This document shows positions 7,888 to 17,117 of a stretch of DNA of 64,000 nt, piece by piece (position 1 is the stretch's first letter; each line of letters begins with the position of its first letter). Source of the stretch: Hymenobacter sp. BT730 (GTDB taxonomy: Bacteria; Bacteroidota; Bacteroidia; Cytophagales; Hymenobacteraceae). Below the pieces are notes generated by a model. That model made no database searches. It was given only the letters and a program-made list of their open reading frames with translations, and was not told the origin of the DNA. Location: contig NZ_JAUOFB010000005.1 of assembly GCF_030542105.1 (NCBI RefSeq), forward strand, positions 62,001 to 126,000. The letters are read 5' to 3'. The position numbers and the translations under genes were made by a program.

Positions 7888-8478
7888 TTACTGGCCCAAT
7901 ACTACTTTGGCGTGCCGGATAACCTTGTCGCCCAGATAGTAGCCTTTCTCAATCTCATCCACAATTTTGCCCTTCAGATCTTCGGAAGGAGCCGGAATCT
8001 GGGTGATGGCCTCGTGCAGATCAGGGTCAAACGCACCGCCTTTAGCTTCCATAGAAACCAAGCCTTTCTGCTGAAGCGTCTTGGCCAGTTTTCCGTGAAT
8101 GATGTCGATGCTCTCGCGCACAGCGTTGGCATCCTCGGTGTCTTTGGTGAAGTTGCGGGCCCGGTCAAAATCATCGAGCACAGGCAGCAGCGCCACCATC
8201 AACTCCTGATTGGCGGTCTTGAACAGGTCCGTACGCTCTTTAGAGGTGCGACGCTTGTAATTTTCAAACTCCGCGGCCATGCGCAGGTACTTGTCCTTCA
8301 GCTCAGCTAGCTCCGCATCGGTTTTAGAGCCTTCCTGCTTCGGCGCGCCCTCTACTTCGCCCAGATCGGGGGCATTGGGGTCTTCAGGCAACTCGCCGGC
8401 AATGTGGTCGGCAGCAGCACCAGCCGTGGTTTGGTCAGCCTGCAGGTCGTCGGGGTGTGGTACTTTATCGTCAGCCAT
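7888..8478 (-). CDS. grpE: Nucleotide exchange factor GrpE
   Basis: Protein of 196 residues from the ATG at 8478 (MADDKVPHPDD), the exchange factor that releases ADP from DnaK. An acidic, disordered N-terminus of about 60 residues is followed by the long dimerisation helix (AELAELKDKYLRMAAEFENYKRRT) and the C-terminal beta domain with FDPDLHEAI and GYYLGDKVIRHAKVVL, the family signature. In-frame ATGs also exist at 8520 (MSNRFNPF) and 8571. A sigma-54-like promoter at 8538-8553 would place +1 near 8526, only 6 nt before 8520, which favours the 8478 start, but this is not certain. It is followed by dnaJ. Confidence 0.93.
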   Translation of the reverse strand: MADDKVPHPDDLQADQTTAGAAADHIAGELPEDPNAPDLGEVEGAPKQEGSKTDAELAELKDKYLRMAAEFENYKRRTSKERTDLFKTANQELMVALLPVLDDFDRARNFTKDTEDANAVRESIDIIHGKLAKTLQQKGLVSMEAKGGAFDPDLHEAITQIPAPSEDLKGKIVDEIEKGYYLGDKVIRHAKVVLGQ

Positions 8479-8537
8479 TTTCGCTTGAAATCGTCGGAAT
8501 GGATTGAATCGGTTGGACATAAGCAATTGCCGCAGGC

Positions 8538-8553
8538 ACAAGGAACCTGCCAA
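8538..8553 (-). promoter_or_regulatory. Possible sigma-54-type promoter of grpE-dnaJ
   Basis: On the minus strand TTGGCAGG-TTCC-TTGT resembles the -24/-12 consensus TTGGCACG-N4-TTGC with the exact 4-nt spacing. It has one mismatch in the -24 block and T in place of C at -12. The predicted +1 is near 8526. Confidence 0.35.
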
Positions 8554-8578
8554 ATGCCCGGCAGGTGTCAATTTGGCA
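8548..8578. promoter_or_regulatory. Inverted repeat TGCCAAAT-N15-ATTTGGCA upstream of grpE
   Basis: TGCCAAAT at 8548-8555 and ATTTGGCA at 8571-8578 are perfect inverted copies. A nested pair ACCTGCC/GGCAGGT at 8545-8551 and 8560-8566 is also perfect. The repeat overlaps the -24 element of the putative sigma-54 promoter, so it could be an operator or a structured leader. Confidence 0.4.
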
Positions 8579-8627
8579 CAACAACCTTACCTACCTGGCT
8601 TTTAGTTCGGAAAATTCGGCCGAAGTC

Positions 8628-9623
8628 TTACTGTGCGTGCAGTTCCTGCCAGATCATATCCTTCAGCTGCTGAATATTCTTGTTGGTCAGGCTGGAAATG
8701 AAAATGGTGGGAATATCTGTCGGCAGCGTGGCTTTGATTTCAGCTTCCAGCTCCTCATCCAGCATATCTGCCTTGGTAATAGCCAGCATGCGGCGCTTGT
8801 CCAGCAAGTCCGGATTAAACTGCTCCAGCTCGCTGAGCAATACCTGATACTCGGCCGCAATGTCGGGTGAGTCGCAGGAAATCATGAACAGCAGAATGGC
8901 GTTCCGCTCAATGTGGCGCAGGAAACGGTGGCCTAGCCCCCGACCTTCGGCCGCACCTTCAATGATGCCGGGAATATCGGCCATCACGAAAGATTTGTAG
9001 TCACGGTAAGCCACTACGCCCAGGTTAGGTACCAATGTGGTGAAGGCATAGTCCGCAATTTTGGGCTTAGCCGCGGATACCACAGAGAGTAGCGTGCTTT
9101 TGCCAGCATTGGGGAAACCCACCAGGCCCACATCAGCTAGCAGCTTCAACTCCAGAATGACCCACTCATCAATGCCAGGCTCACCGGGCTGCGCGTATTG
9201 TGGGGCCTGGTTAGTAGCGGATTTGAAGTGGTCGTTGCCGAGGCCACCGCGGCCGCCGGGCGTGAGGATAACGCGCTGGCCGTCTTCGGTTATCTCCACC
9301 TTTTTCTCGCCGGTTTCGGCGTCGCGGGCAATGGTGCCCAGAGGAACCTGAATAATGATATCGTCGCCCTGCTTGCCGGAGCGCAGGTTTTCGCCCCCGC
9401 CTTCGCCTGCCTGGGCAATGAGGTGCTTCTGGTACTGCAAGTGCAGCAGCGTCCAGAGCTGGGAGCTGCCTTCCAGGATGATGTGGCCACCGCGGCCACC
9501 GTCGCCACCATCAGGACCACCATTGGGCAGGCCTTTGGCGCGGAAGAAATGGTGCGAGCCCGCTCCACCCTTACCCGAGCGACAATTGATTTTAACGTAA
9601 TCGATGAAGTTATTAGAAGCCAC
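8628..9623 (-). CDS. obgE: GTPase Obg/CgtA
   Basis: 331-residue essential ribosome-associated GTPase. The glycine-rich OBG domain occupies residues 1-160 ([25 protein letters not shown]). The G domain follows with P-loop GFPNAGKST at 169-177, switch [27 protein letters not shown], and TKAD as the G4 motif. The C-terminal domain seen in some orthologues is absent, as is usual in this phylum. Start is GTG (9621-9623), directly giving [12 protein letters not shown]. Adk lies upstream and grpE downstream on the same strand. Confidence 0.97.
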   Translation of the reverse strand: MASNNFIDYVKINCRSGKGGAGSHHFFRAKGLPNGGPDGGDGGRGGHIILEGSSQLWTLLHLQYQKHLIAQAGEGGGENLRSGKQGDDIIIQVPLGTIARDAETGEKKVEITEDGQRVILTPGGRGGLGNDHFKSATNQAPQYAQPGEPGIDEWVILELKLLADVGLVGFPNAGKSTLLSVVSAAKPKIADYAFTTLVPNLGVVAYRDYKSFVMADIPGIIEGAAEGRGLGHRFLRHIERNAILLFMISCDSPDIAAEYQVLLSELEQFNPDLLDKRRMLAITKADMLDEELEAEIKATLPTDIPTIFISSLTNKNIQQLKDMIWQELHAQ

Positions 9624-9682
9624 TGGTTTGCGTGTTGATTACTGAAGGTTGCCGGTTGACTTGGCAGCCAACTCAAAAACAA

Positions 9683-9785
9683 CTGTCATCCGGAGCGCCG
9701 CGAAGGACCTTATCCGCGGGAACGACTCGTCGCAACGAGGATCATTCTGGCGGGATAAGGTCCTTCGCGGCGCTCCGGATGACAG
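9683..9785. repeat. Palindromic interspersed repeat, copy 2
   Basis: The 33-bp arms 9683-9715 and 9753-9785 are perfectly complementary around a 37-nt loop containing GAACGACTCG. It is the same family as 6508-6618, sharing TGTCAT-C-GAGC, GCGAAGGACCTT and the loop decamer. The two copies differ at several arm positions, but each difference is mirrored in the partner arm. It occupies most of the spacer between obgE and adk. Confidence 0.85.
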
Positions 9786-9825
9786 ACGTTATCTGCTACT
9801 GCCCAAATGGGCAGCGGCTACAAAG

Positions 9826-10449
9826 TTACGCTTTTACTTCGTCGGTTGCTTGACGGCTGCTTTCCGGGGTGGCAGGCTGATGCTGATCAATGATTCTGCA
9901 GATCTGCCCGAAGATGTCTTCGATAGCGCCAATACCATTGAGCGCATGGAATTTATTCTGCTGGGCATAGTAGCCGGCCACCTGGGCAGTTTCGGTATTG
10001 TAGACAGTTACACGCTTGCGGATTTTCTCTTCGTTCTGGTCATCGGGGCGGCCGGAGGTTTTGCCACGCTCCAGCAGGCGCTTTACCAGCTCTTCTTCGG
10101 CTACTTCCAGCGCCACCATGCACGACACGTTGGTGTTGTGCTGGGCCAGCAGCTCATCCAGGCTCTGGGCCTGGGGCACTGTGCGCGGGAAACCGTCAAA
10201 AATAAAGCCGGCAGCTTGCTTATTGGCTTGCAGGGCGCTGTCAATCATGCCAATCACCACTTCATCGGGCACCAGCAGGCCTTCGTCCATCAGCCGTTTG
10301 GCCCGCAGGCCCAGCTCGGTGCCCTGCGTAATCTGCGCCCGGAGCAGGTCGCCGGTAGAGAGATGCACGAGGTTGTAGCGAGCAATCAGCTTTTGACTTT
10401 GGGTTCCTTTACCGGCGCCGGGAGGGCCGAACAGCACAATATTTAGCAT
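9826..10449 (-). CDS. adk: Adenylate kinase
   Basis: 207-residue enzyme interconverting ATP + AMP and 2 ADP in the cytosol. The P-loop GPPGAGKGT is at residues 8-16, followed by LSTGDLLRAQI, the AMP-binding FDGFPRTVPQAQ and the LID segment ERGKTSGRPDDQNEEKIRKR, which is the short, zinc-free LID type. The reading frame extends to 10512, but MLNIVLFGPP at 10449 is the conserved start. The Gln- and Pro-containing C-terminal tail after IIDQHQ is not conserved. It sits between hpt and obgE, all on the minus strand. Confidence 0.97.
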   Translation of the reverse strand: MLNIVLFGPPGAGKGTQSQKLIARYNLVHLSTGDLLRAQITQGTELGLRAKRLMDEGLLVPDEVVIGMIDSALQANKQAAGFIFDGFPRTVPQAQSLDELLAQHNTNVSCMVALEVAEEELVKRLLERGKTSGRPDDQNEEKIRKRVTVYNTETAQVAGYYAQQNKFHALNGIGAIEDIFGQICRIIDQHQPATPESSRQATDEVKA

Positions 10450-10555
10450 AGAGCGGAGCGTTTCGCGAAGGAGAAATGCGGGAGGTTGGGAAAGATACTG
10501 AATCAGGGGCAAAAGCCCGGTACGGCAATCGGCAGATTTTGGCTACCCTTTGGGG

Positions 10556-11095
10556 TTAAACAGCCTTATAAACGTCGGGGTAGTTACGCCCCAAGCCATC
10601 ATAGTCCAGGCCATAGCCTACAATGAAATCATTGGGGATACTAATGCCTACGTAGCGGATATGCAGCTCGTGAAGCAGGCATTCGGGCTTCATAAACAGG
10701 GTAGCTACCTCCAAAGAGGCCGGCTGCTGCTTATTAAACTGCTCCAGCAGTAGCTGCATGGTGTTGCCGGTATCTACAATGTCTTCCAGCAGCACTACGT
10801 GGCGGCCTTGTACTTCTTCCCGCAGGCCCAGCACTTGCTGTATGTGGCCGGTACTGCCAGTACCTTCATAAGAAGCCACCCGGATAAAGGTGATTTCGCA
10901 GGGGATGGTAATTTCCTTCAGCAGATCGGCGGCAAACATGAAGGAGCCATTGAGCACTGCCACAAACAGCGGCTGGCGGCCAGCGTACTCCTGATTCAGG
11001 CGTTGGGCCAGCAGACGAATAGCCGTCGAAAGCTCATTTGCCGACAAATACGGCGCAAACTCCTTGTCGTGCAATGAAATAGTAGACAGCGTCAT
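10556..11095 (-). CDS. hpt: Hypoxanthine phosphoribosyltransferase
   Basis: 179-residue purine-salvage enzyme transferring ribose-5-phosphate from PRPP to hypoxanthine or guanine. The PRPP-binding loop HVVLLEDIVDTGNTM, the substrate region VLNGSFMFAADLL and the C-terminal NDFIVGYGLDYDGLGRNYPDV are diagnostic. The ATG at 11095 gives MTLSTISLHDKEF; upstream codons in the same frame do not resemble the family. It shares direction with adk, obgE and grpE and follows hppA. Confidence 0.95.
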   Translation of the reverse strand: MTLSTISLHDKEFAPYLSANELSTAIRLLAQRLNQEYAGRQPLFVAVLNGSFMFAADLLKEITIPCEITFIRVASYEGTGSTGHIQQVLGLREEVQGRHVVLLEDIVDTGNTMQLLLEQFNKQQPASLEVATLFMKPECLLHELHIRYVGISIPNDFIVGYGLDYDGLGRNYPDVYKAV

Positions 11096-11147
11096 CCAGC
11101 GCGGGGTTGATTTTGGGGCGTAAGCGAGGCCAAAGGTAGCAGAAAAA

Positions 11148-11178
11148 AAACAGCCCCTCCGCGCCGGAGGGGCTGTTT
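11148..11178 (-). terminator. Rho-independent terminator of hppA
   Basis: AAACAGCCCCTCCG at 11148-11161 pairs perfectly with 11165-11178 around a 3-nt loop, followed on the minus strand by a run of T. It is 22 nt past the hppA stop. Confidence 0.9.
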
Positions 11179-11199
11179 CATTAGTCAATATTCACGGCC

Positions 11200-13470
11200 T
11201 TAGCGAGTTTCGCGCAGCATCATGAAAACAGCTTTTGCCGCGGCGGGCGCTATATCAGCGTATTGCACCTTGGGTCTGGAGAGGCTTTCCAGGGTTTGTT
11301 CGGCAGGAGCTGGCATGGCTACTCCGCGCTGCGGAGCAGCATCGGGCGCTGCAATGTGGGGCGCAATAACCAGGGATACGATGGACATCAACTTGATGAG
11401 GATGTTCATGGACGGGCCGGAAGTGTCTTTGAATGGGTCGCCGACGGTGTCGCCGGTTACGGAGGCTTTGTGGGCGTCGGAGCCTTTATAATGCATGGTT
11501 CCGTCAATCAACACGCCTTTTTCAAACGACTTCTTGGCGTTGTCCCAGGCGCCACCGGCATTACTCTGGAACATAGCCATCAGTACACCACTCACGGTTA
11601 CTCCGGCCAGCAAACCGCCCAGTATTTCGGGCGAAGAAGCGCTGGAGAACATGCCCCGGCAGCCAAAGCCCACTACAATAGGCGTGAGCAAGGCAATGGC
11701 CCCAGGCAACACCATTTCCCGAATAGCCGCCTGCGTGCTGATAGCCACGCATTTTTCATACTCCGGACGACCTGTGCCTTCCATAATACCCGGAATCTCG
11801 CGGAACTGACGACGCACTTCCTGCACCATAGCCATGGCGGCCCGGCCTACGGCAGCAATAGCCAATGAAGAGAAGATGAAGGGAATCATGGCGCCGATGA
11901 AAACGCCGGCCAGCACGGGCGCCTTACTGATATCAATAGACGTAATGTTGGCCGTGCCCATGAAGGCCGCGAACAATGCCAGCGAGGTGAGGGCAGCCGA
12001 AGCAATGGCGAAGCCTTTGCCCGTGGCAGCGGTTGTGTTACCTACCGCATCCAGAATATCGGTCCGCTCGCGCACTTCCTTGGGCAGCTCGCTCATTTCA
12101 GCAATACCACCGGCGTTATCGGCTATGGGGCCGAACGCATCAATAGCTAACTGCATGGCCGTAGTAGCCATCATACCCGCTGCAGCAATAGCTACACCAT
12201 ACAGGCCAGCCGCTTCATAGCTTAACACAATACCGGCGGCCAAAACCAGGATAGGGAGAACGGTTGATTCCATTCCTACCGCCAGACCACCGATAACGGT
12301 AGTAGCGTGACCGGTGCTGCTCTGCCGAACAATGCTGAGCACAGGACGCTTGCCCATAGCCGTGTAGTATTCGGTGATGATGCTCATGAGCGTGCCCACT
12401 ATCAGGCCGACTACCACAGCATAGAAAATATCCATGGCGTCAAACGTAATTCCGCGGATTACCAGACTACCGGAGGGCATTATCCACATAATCAAGAAGT
12501 AGGATGCCACGGCCGAAATGAGGACCGATATATAGTTACCCAAGTTGAGCGCCGCCTGCACATTGCCTCCCTCCTTCACCCGCACCATCAGAATACCGAT
12601 GAGGGAAGCCACAATGCCCATACCAGCAATAGCCATGGGCAATAGTATGGGGGAAAGACCATCGAACTGGTCACCGGTGGCAATTACCTCGCGCCCCAGC
12701 ACCATGGTAGCCAGAATAGTAGCTACGTAAGAGCCGAACAAGTCGGCGCCCATACCGGCCACGTCACCTACGTTGTCACCTACGTTATCGGCAATGGTTG
12801 CCGGGTTACGCGGGTCGTCTTCGGGAATACCGGCTTCTACTTTACCTACCAGGTCGGCACCAACGTCGGCTGCTTTGGTATAGATACCACCGCCTACGCG
12901 GGCAAACAGGGCAATGCTTTCTGCGCCTAGCGAAAAGCCGGTGAGTACTTCCAGCGCCTTTTCCATCTCAACGCCGTTGGCACCGCCTTGGCCTACCACA
13001 AACATCTGGTAGAATACAATGAATAGGGAGCCCAGACCTAGTACGGCCAAGCCAGCAACACCCATTCCCATAACTGAGCCACCGGAGAAGGAAACCTTTA
13101 GTGCCTGCGAAAGGCTGGTACGGGCAGCCTGTGCGGTGCGCACGTTGGCCTTGGTGGCAATTTTCATCCCAATAAACCCTGCCAGGGCCGAGAATACGGC
13201 ACCAATGATGAAGGCTACTACGATAACGGGACTGGATTTTTCACCCGTTGAACCCAGGTAGAAAAGGAAAGCACAGGCAATGAGCCCAAATAAAGCTAAC
13301 ACACGGTACTCCGCTTTGAGAAACGCAATAGCACCATCAGCAATGTAGCCGGCAATGGTGCGCATTCGTTCGTCGCCGGGGTCTTGCCGCGTCACCCAGC
13401 CGGAGCGCAACCACGTGTACAAAAGGGCCAGTATGCCCAGCCCAGGCACTACGTAAAGAAATGGGGTCAT
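11200..13470 (-). CDS. hppA: Membrane-bound ion-translocating pyrophosphatase, K+-dependent class
   Basis: 756-residue integral membrane enzyme that couples pyrophosphate hydrolysis to cation pumping across the inner membrane. The PPi-site segment [19 protein letters not shown] is present, followed by [16 protein letters not shown]. The C-terminal [10 protein letters not shown] and [18 protein letters not shown] complete the active site. In [13 protein letters not shown] the two determinant positions are Ala and Gly, the pattern of the K+-requiring class; Lys and Thr there mark the K+-independent class. Whether it pumps Na+, H+ or both cannot be decided by eye. The length and roughly 16 helices are normal. 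Confidence 0.97.
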   Translation of the reverse strand: MTPFLYVVPGLGILALLYTWLRSGWVTRQDPGDERMRTIAGYIADGAIAFLKAEYRVLALFGLIACAFLFYLGSTGEKSSPVIVVAFIIGAVFSALAGFIGMKIATKANVRTAQAARTSLSQALKVSFSGGSVMGMGVAGLAVLGLGSLFIVFYQMFVVGQGGANGVEMEKALEVLTGFSLGAESIALFARVGGGIYTKAADVGADLVGKVEAGIPEDDPRNPATIADNVGDNVGDVAGMGADLFGSYVATILATMVLGREVIATGDQFDGLSPILLPMAIAGMGIVASLIGILMVRVKEGGNVQAALNLGNYISVLISAVASYFLIMWIMPSGSLVIRGITFDAMDIFYAVVVGLIVGTLMSIITEYYTAMGKRPVLSIVRQSSTGHATTVIGGLAVGMESTVLPILVLAAGIVLSYEAAGLYGVAIAAAGMMATTAMQLAIDAFGPIADNAGGIAEMSELPKEVRERTDILDAVGNTTAATGKGFAIASAALTSLALFAAFMGTANITSIDISKAPVLAGVFIGAMIPFIFSSLAIAAVGRAAMAMVQEVRRQFREIPGIMEGTGRPEYEKCVAISTQAAIREMVLPGAIALLTPIVVGFGCRGMFSSASSPEILGGLLAGVTVSGVLMAMFQSNAGGAWDNAKKSFEKGVLIDGTMHYKGSDAHKASVTGDTVGDPFKDTSGPSMNILIKLMSIVSLVIAPHIAAPDAAPQRGVAMPAPAEQTLESLSRPKVQYADIAPAAAKAVFMMLRETR

Positions 13471-13514
13471 AAAGCGGTGGTAAGAGAGTTGGTGTTGGGT
13501 TGGATGAGAACAGA

Positions 13515-13570
13515 CAAAGGGCTGGTAAAATAGAGGTTATTCGCTAAACCTCAATTTTATCAGCCCTTTG
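13515..13570 (-). terminator. Long hairpin between acyltransferase gene and hppA
   Basis: CAAAGGGCTG-TAAAAT-GAGGTT at 13515-13538 pairs with AACCTC-ATTTTA-CAGCCCTTTG at 13547-13570 with two single-base interruptions. The stem is about 23 bp. There is no long T run, so it may be a terminator for the acyltransferase transcript or a stability element. Confidence 0.6.
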
Positions 13571-13593
13571 GCAGTAGTTTTTGTGGTATGTTC

Positions 13594-14769
13594 TTACATC
13601 TTTCGGAAGTAGTTCACAAAAACCCGTTCAGTAATCCAATATAAGCCGTAGCATATAACTGTTACAAGGGGTACAATCAATAGGTAGTAACGCTCATACC
13701 AAAATAGTTTTCCTGTTATAGCTACCATAAGCCCATAACATAATAGAAGTAAGGGGTAGTGATAGAGGTACAACGAAAAGCTAAATACCCCAAGCTTATG
13801 GAAGGCTCGAAAAACAAAGTTATTCTGCGCTATTTTTCCGGCAAGCAAAACTAATACGGCTACTACAGCGAGAATTCCTGCCATAAATGCGGCCAGCAAC
13901 TTTAACTTCACTAGGGCCATTCCTATCAGCAACAAGAGCAATCCTAAGACCAAAGCCCATAAGAGCAAACCAGGCAACTTACGTACCCTTTCTAAAATTT
14001 TTGTTTTTACAATAGTGTCATACAATGCTGCCCCAAGCGCAAAGAACAGATTGTATTGCAGCATCCATACCCAAATAGTAGTGATGCCCATACGAATCAT
14101 GATTACACTAATAATATAGCTAAGCACTGACAGAGCATAATATGACGGAGCCATTCTGAATACGAAAGGAACCAATAGATAGAATAGCGCTTCGGGCAGC
14201 AACGACCAATACACCACATTATTACCCAAGTATTCTATATTTAAGGGCAAAAACACTATTGATTTAAGTAACTCCCAAAAGTCAAGTACTTGCATCGACA
14301 TCCACGCACTGTTTAAATTTTGATTAAGTTCTCTTGAAGAACCCGCTTGGATTGTATTCAAAAAGTAATTAGATAATATATACAGAATAGTCCCTGCTAA
14401 TAATAACGATATTATGAATGGTGGATAAATACGCACAATTCTATTAAAATAAAAAGACCAAGGTGTTCTGGGTTTTCGAATAAAAGCATAACGAATAAAG
14501 AACCCGGATAGAACAAAAAAGAAAATAACCATTTCATAGCCTGCCGCGCTCAGCATATCTACACTAAAGGCAAAATAATCAATCAGTTGCCACCCGCTTC
14601 GCGGTATAGCTTCTAAATACTGTTGCCCACCAGACCATAGAATAAACTTGGCATGATATATAACTACATAAAAGGCACAGAAACCTCTGAGCACATGTAG
14701 TGTATCAAGCTGCTGGTAAGACAAGTGGGAAATTACCTCTTTGGGTGCAGCCAGTTTTTGCGCGCTCAT
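13594..14769 (-). CDS. Acyltransferase family 3 membrane protein (OafA/YrhL-like)
   Basis: 391-residue polytopic protein of the acyltransferase-3 family, which O-acylates surface sugars or lipids. The N-terminal hallmark is LRGFCAFYVVIYHAKFILW, with the catalytic His of the R-x10-H type, followed by FVLSGFFIRYAF and RIVRIYPPF, and about ten membrane helices. The frame is open to a TTG at 14808, but the ATG at 14769 (MSAQKLAAPKE) is preferred. The gene is visibly AT-richer than hppA, consistent with a variable glycan-modification gene. Its substrate is unknown; it may decorate the polysaccharide made by the 19-35 kb locus. Confidence 0.9.
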   Translation of the reverse strand: MSAQKLAAPKEVISHLSYQQLDTLHVLRGFCAFYVVIYHAKFILWSGGQQYLEAIPRSGWQLIDYFAFSVDMLSAAGYEMVIFFFVLSGFFIRYAFIRKPRTPWSFYFNRIVRIYPPFIISLLLAGTILYILSNYFLNTIQAGSSRELNQNLNSAWMSMQVLDFWELLKSIVFLPLNIEYLGNNVVYWSLLPEALFYLLVPFVFRMAPSYYALSVLSYIISVIMIRMGITTIWVWMLQYNLFFALGAALYDTIVKTKILERVRKLPGLLLWALVLGLLLLLIGMALVKLKLLAAFMAGILAVVAVLVLLAGKIAQNNFVFRAFHKLGVFSFSLYLYHYPLLLLCYGLMVAITGKLFWYERYYLLIVPLVTVICYGLYWITERVFVNYFRKM

Positions 14770-14825
14770 TAGTTGAGTGTTTAATTTTTTCACAGAAAAT
14801 ACCTTCAAAGGTATCTGTTCTTGTA

Positions 14826-15740
14826 TTACAACTCCCGCATCAGCACCTGATATAAAGCCAGCATACTTTTAATATCCTGCTTATCCACAATTTCGTGCGG
14901 CGTATGCACATTATCTTCCGGAGCCCCCACAAAGCACCAATCCCAGGGCTGGGCACCGTGCTGTAATTCCTTAGCATCGGAGCCACCACTTCCTTCTACC
15001 TCCAGCTGGTGTGGAATGCCTGCCTTACGAGCTATGTCCCGAATACGATTTACATAGGAACGACGTGGGATAAGTGAGTCACGCAGTGAAATAACCACGC
15101 CTTGCCCCGGATCTACTCCTTCCGTTACCCAGGTGATATCTGAGATGAGCGCCTGGTGTACTCCGTATTGCTCATAGATGTACTTCGCTAAATAAGCCAC
15201 GGAGCCCCCACCATGTTCCTCCCAACAGCTGAACACAATAATTCCATGCTCCAGAGTTTCGGCCAGCCGTAAGGCATTCCAGACGCCCAAACGGTTATCC
15301 AGATAACAACTCTGGATAGTGGTTTCTGTCTCCCGGAAGTTGCACTGGAAAGTTAGTTCAGTACCCCGCTCAATCTCCCGGGTGAACTCATAGCCCAATG
15401 CGCCCGTTTCTTCGTCAACGGTCAGGCTGCAGGAGATGTCACCGTACGCATCTTGCCCTACAAGTTGGTATCCTGGCTCTGTAGCCGGGCCACCAATACG
15501 CACTAGTTCGTGGCCATAGCGCACTGTGAAACCAATAGAATCAATATGCGCAAAAACAGCAGTGCGGGGCTTTCCAAAAATCAAAATAATACAATCTTGA
15601 AAATCCTTACCGACTACCATCTCCGGCTGGACACTCCAAGAGGCCTTGTGTTGGTTTATGTAGTTTTGCAGAAACTGCGACAAAGCCGTTTCATTTCCGG
15701 ATGGTGCCGGAATACGGCACAAGGTGTGTAGCAGCTGCAT
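14826..15740 (-). CDS. M42/M20-type metallo-aminopeptidase-like protein
   Basis: 304-residue zinc peptidase-like protein. Metal-ligand motifs appear in the expected order: FAHIDSIGF (His and Asp), CYLDNRLG (bridging Asp), CWEEHGGG (catalytic Glu-Glu), LISDITW (Asp) and NVHTPHEIV (last His). This order is typical of M42 aminopeptidases of the glutamyl aminopeptidase/CelM clan. Lengths of 330-360 are more usual, so the dimerisation domain may be reduced. The ATG at 15740 ([15 protein letters not shown]) is chosen over a TTG at 15761. It is divergent from the TPR gene. Its role is probably peptide turnover. Confidence 0.88.
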   Translation of the reverse strand: MQLLHTLCRIPAPSGNETALSQFLQNYINQHKASWSVQPEMVVGKDFQDCIILIFGKPRTAVFAHIDSIGFTVRYGHELVRIGGPATEPGYQLVGQDAYGDISCSLTVDEETGALGYEFTREIERGTELTFQCNFRETETTIQSCYLDNRLGVWNALRLAETLEHGIIVFSCWEEHGGGSVAYLAKYIYEQYGVHQALISDITWVTEGVDPGQGVVISLRDSLIPRRSYVNRIRDIARKAGIPHQLEVEGSGGSDAKELQHGAQPWDWCFVGAPEDNVHTPHEIVDKQDIKSMLALYQVLMREL

Positions 15741-15752
15741 AGGAATATCTAC

Positions 15753-15786
15753 TTTGTCCAAATCTAGTTTAATTGCCCTACTTTCG
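15753..15786 (+). promoter_or_regulatory. Possible promoter of the TPR-protein gene
   Basis: TTTG at 15753-15756 and TACTTTCG at 15779-15786 approximate the Bacteroidota -33/-7 pair, although the spacing (22 nt) is longer than usual and the -7 has one mismatch. If it is used, translation must start at the ATG at 15854. Confidence 0.3.
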
Positions 15787-15853
15787 TCCTATCGTTGCAT
15801 CACTGCCAAGTAGTTGTTGCGCTGATTTATGGCCGTACTATAGGCTCGTTACC

Positions 15854-17101
15854 ATGCTCAAACTGCATTTTATCCTGTCTATCTTTTGCCTGCTTCCTTT
15901 CTGGGGACAGGCACAGCAGACTGATACTGCCCGCTCCGCTGATCCAATCCGCAATATTGAGCTGGAGAACGTAGATGTTGCCCCTGGCGCCGTAGATACT
16001 AAAGGCTGGCTGTTGCTTGATCGGGATATTCAACTGGAACTGGATGGAGCCGTTGAAAATCTATACAACTTCAAATTCGACCGGGCCGAGAAGCAATTCC
16101 GTTCCTTACGTCGGCGCTATCCGAAGCACCCGATGCCTTATTTCCTGCTGGGCCTGAGCACCTGGTGGAAAATAGTCCCCACGAATGTACAAACCAAGCA
16201 GTACGATAAGCTTTTCTTTGCCTATATGGATACGGCCGTGGTATACGGCGAAAGATTATATGAGCAAGACAACAAGAACTATGAAGCCTGTTTTTTCTTA
16301 GCGGCAGCCTATGGTTTTAGTGGCCGCTTACATGCAGAGAGAGGCAACTGGCCCAAAGCTACCATTAGTGCTAAACGGGCATTGAAGTACGTTGAAATTA
16401 GCAATGAAGCCAATGGTCTCAGTCCGGAGTTCCTGTTTGGGCAGGCCTTGTTTAACTACTACTCGGTTTGGATCCCGGAGCACTACCCCATATTGAAACC
16501 GGTACTGCTGCTGTTCCCCAAAGGCAATCAGCAGCTAGGCCTGCAACAGCTACGCAATGTGTCGGAAAATGGCTTCTACACGGGTACAGAAGCCCGGTTT
16601 TTCCTCATGCGGATTCTTAACAATGAGGAAAACAATCCAGCCAATGCAATGCCCGTGGCGCGCTATCTGGCCACTACCTATCCCGACAATGGCTACTTCC
16701 AGCGCTTTTATGCCTTGTTGTGTTACAATGAAGGGGAATTCCGGGAGTGTGAAAGGATAAGCCGCGAGATACTGGATAAAATCAACCGCGGCATGCCAGG
16801 ATATGAAGGCATCAGCGGCCGTTATGCCACCTACTTTCTCGGGTGGATGATGCAGAACAAGTACAAGGATCTAGCGAAGGCCAAAGATTACTACCAGCGC
16901 TGCATTGTATTCGCAGAATCGACTGGTGATACGGATGGGGGATTTTACCTGTATGCTAACCTGAATCTGGCGCGCTTAGCTGAAAAGGAGAAAGACACCC
17001 AGACTGCGCGGCGTTATTATGATATCGTCCGCGAGAAGTCAGAACGAAGGTCGGAGCAGTACCGGGAGGCGAAGGAATATTTGAAGAAGCATAGGAAGTA
17101 A
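15854..17101 (+). CDS. Secreted tetratricopeptide-repeat-like protein
   Basis: 415-residue exported protein. A signal peptide (LKLHFILSIFCLLPFWGQAQ) is followed by a helical repeat body with TPR-like segments: YNFKFDRAEKQFRSLRRRYPKHPMPYFLLGL, FYTGTEARFFLMRILNNEEN, and a final run of YYQRCIVFAESTGD and ARLAEKEKDTQTARRYYDI. There is no enzymatic motif, so it is probably a periplasmic scaffold or adaptor. The frame is open from 15773, but the signal peptide fixes the start at 15854. It ends 16 nt before the membrane protein at 17118, so the two are likely co-transcribed. Function not recognised. Confidence 0.88.
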   Translation: MLKLHFILSIFCLLPFWGQAQQTDTARSADPIRNIELENVDVAPGAVDTKGWLLLDRDIQLELDGAVENLYNFKFDRAEKQFRSLRRRYPKHPMPYFLLGLSTWWKIVPTNVQTKQYDKLFFAYMDTAVVYGERLYEQDNKNYEACFFLAAAYGFSGRLHAERGNWPKATISAKRALKYVEISNEANGLSPEFLFGQALFNYYSVWIPEHYPILKPVLLLFPKGNQQLGLQQLRNVSENGFYTGTEARFFLMRILNNEENNPANAMPVARYLATTYPDNGYFQRFYALLCYNEGEFRECERISREILDKINRGMPGYEGISGRYATYFLGWMMQNKYKDLAKAKDYYQRCIVFAESTGDTDGGFYLYANLNLARLAEKEKDTQTARRYYDIVREKSERRSEQYREAKEYLKKHRK

Positions 17102-17117
17102 AGGATAAAGGGCCGAC

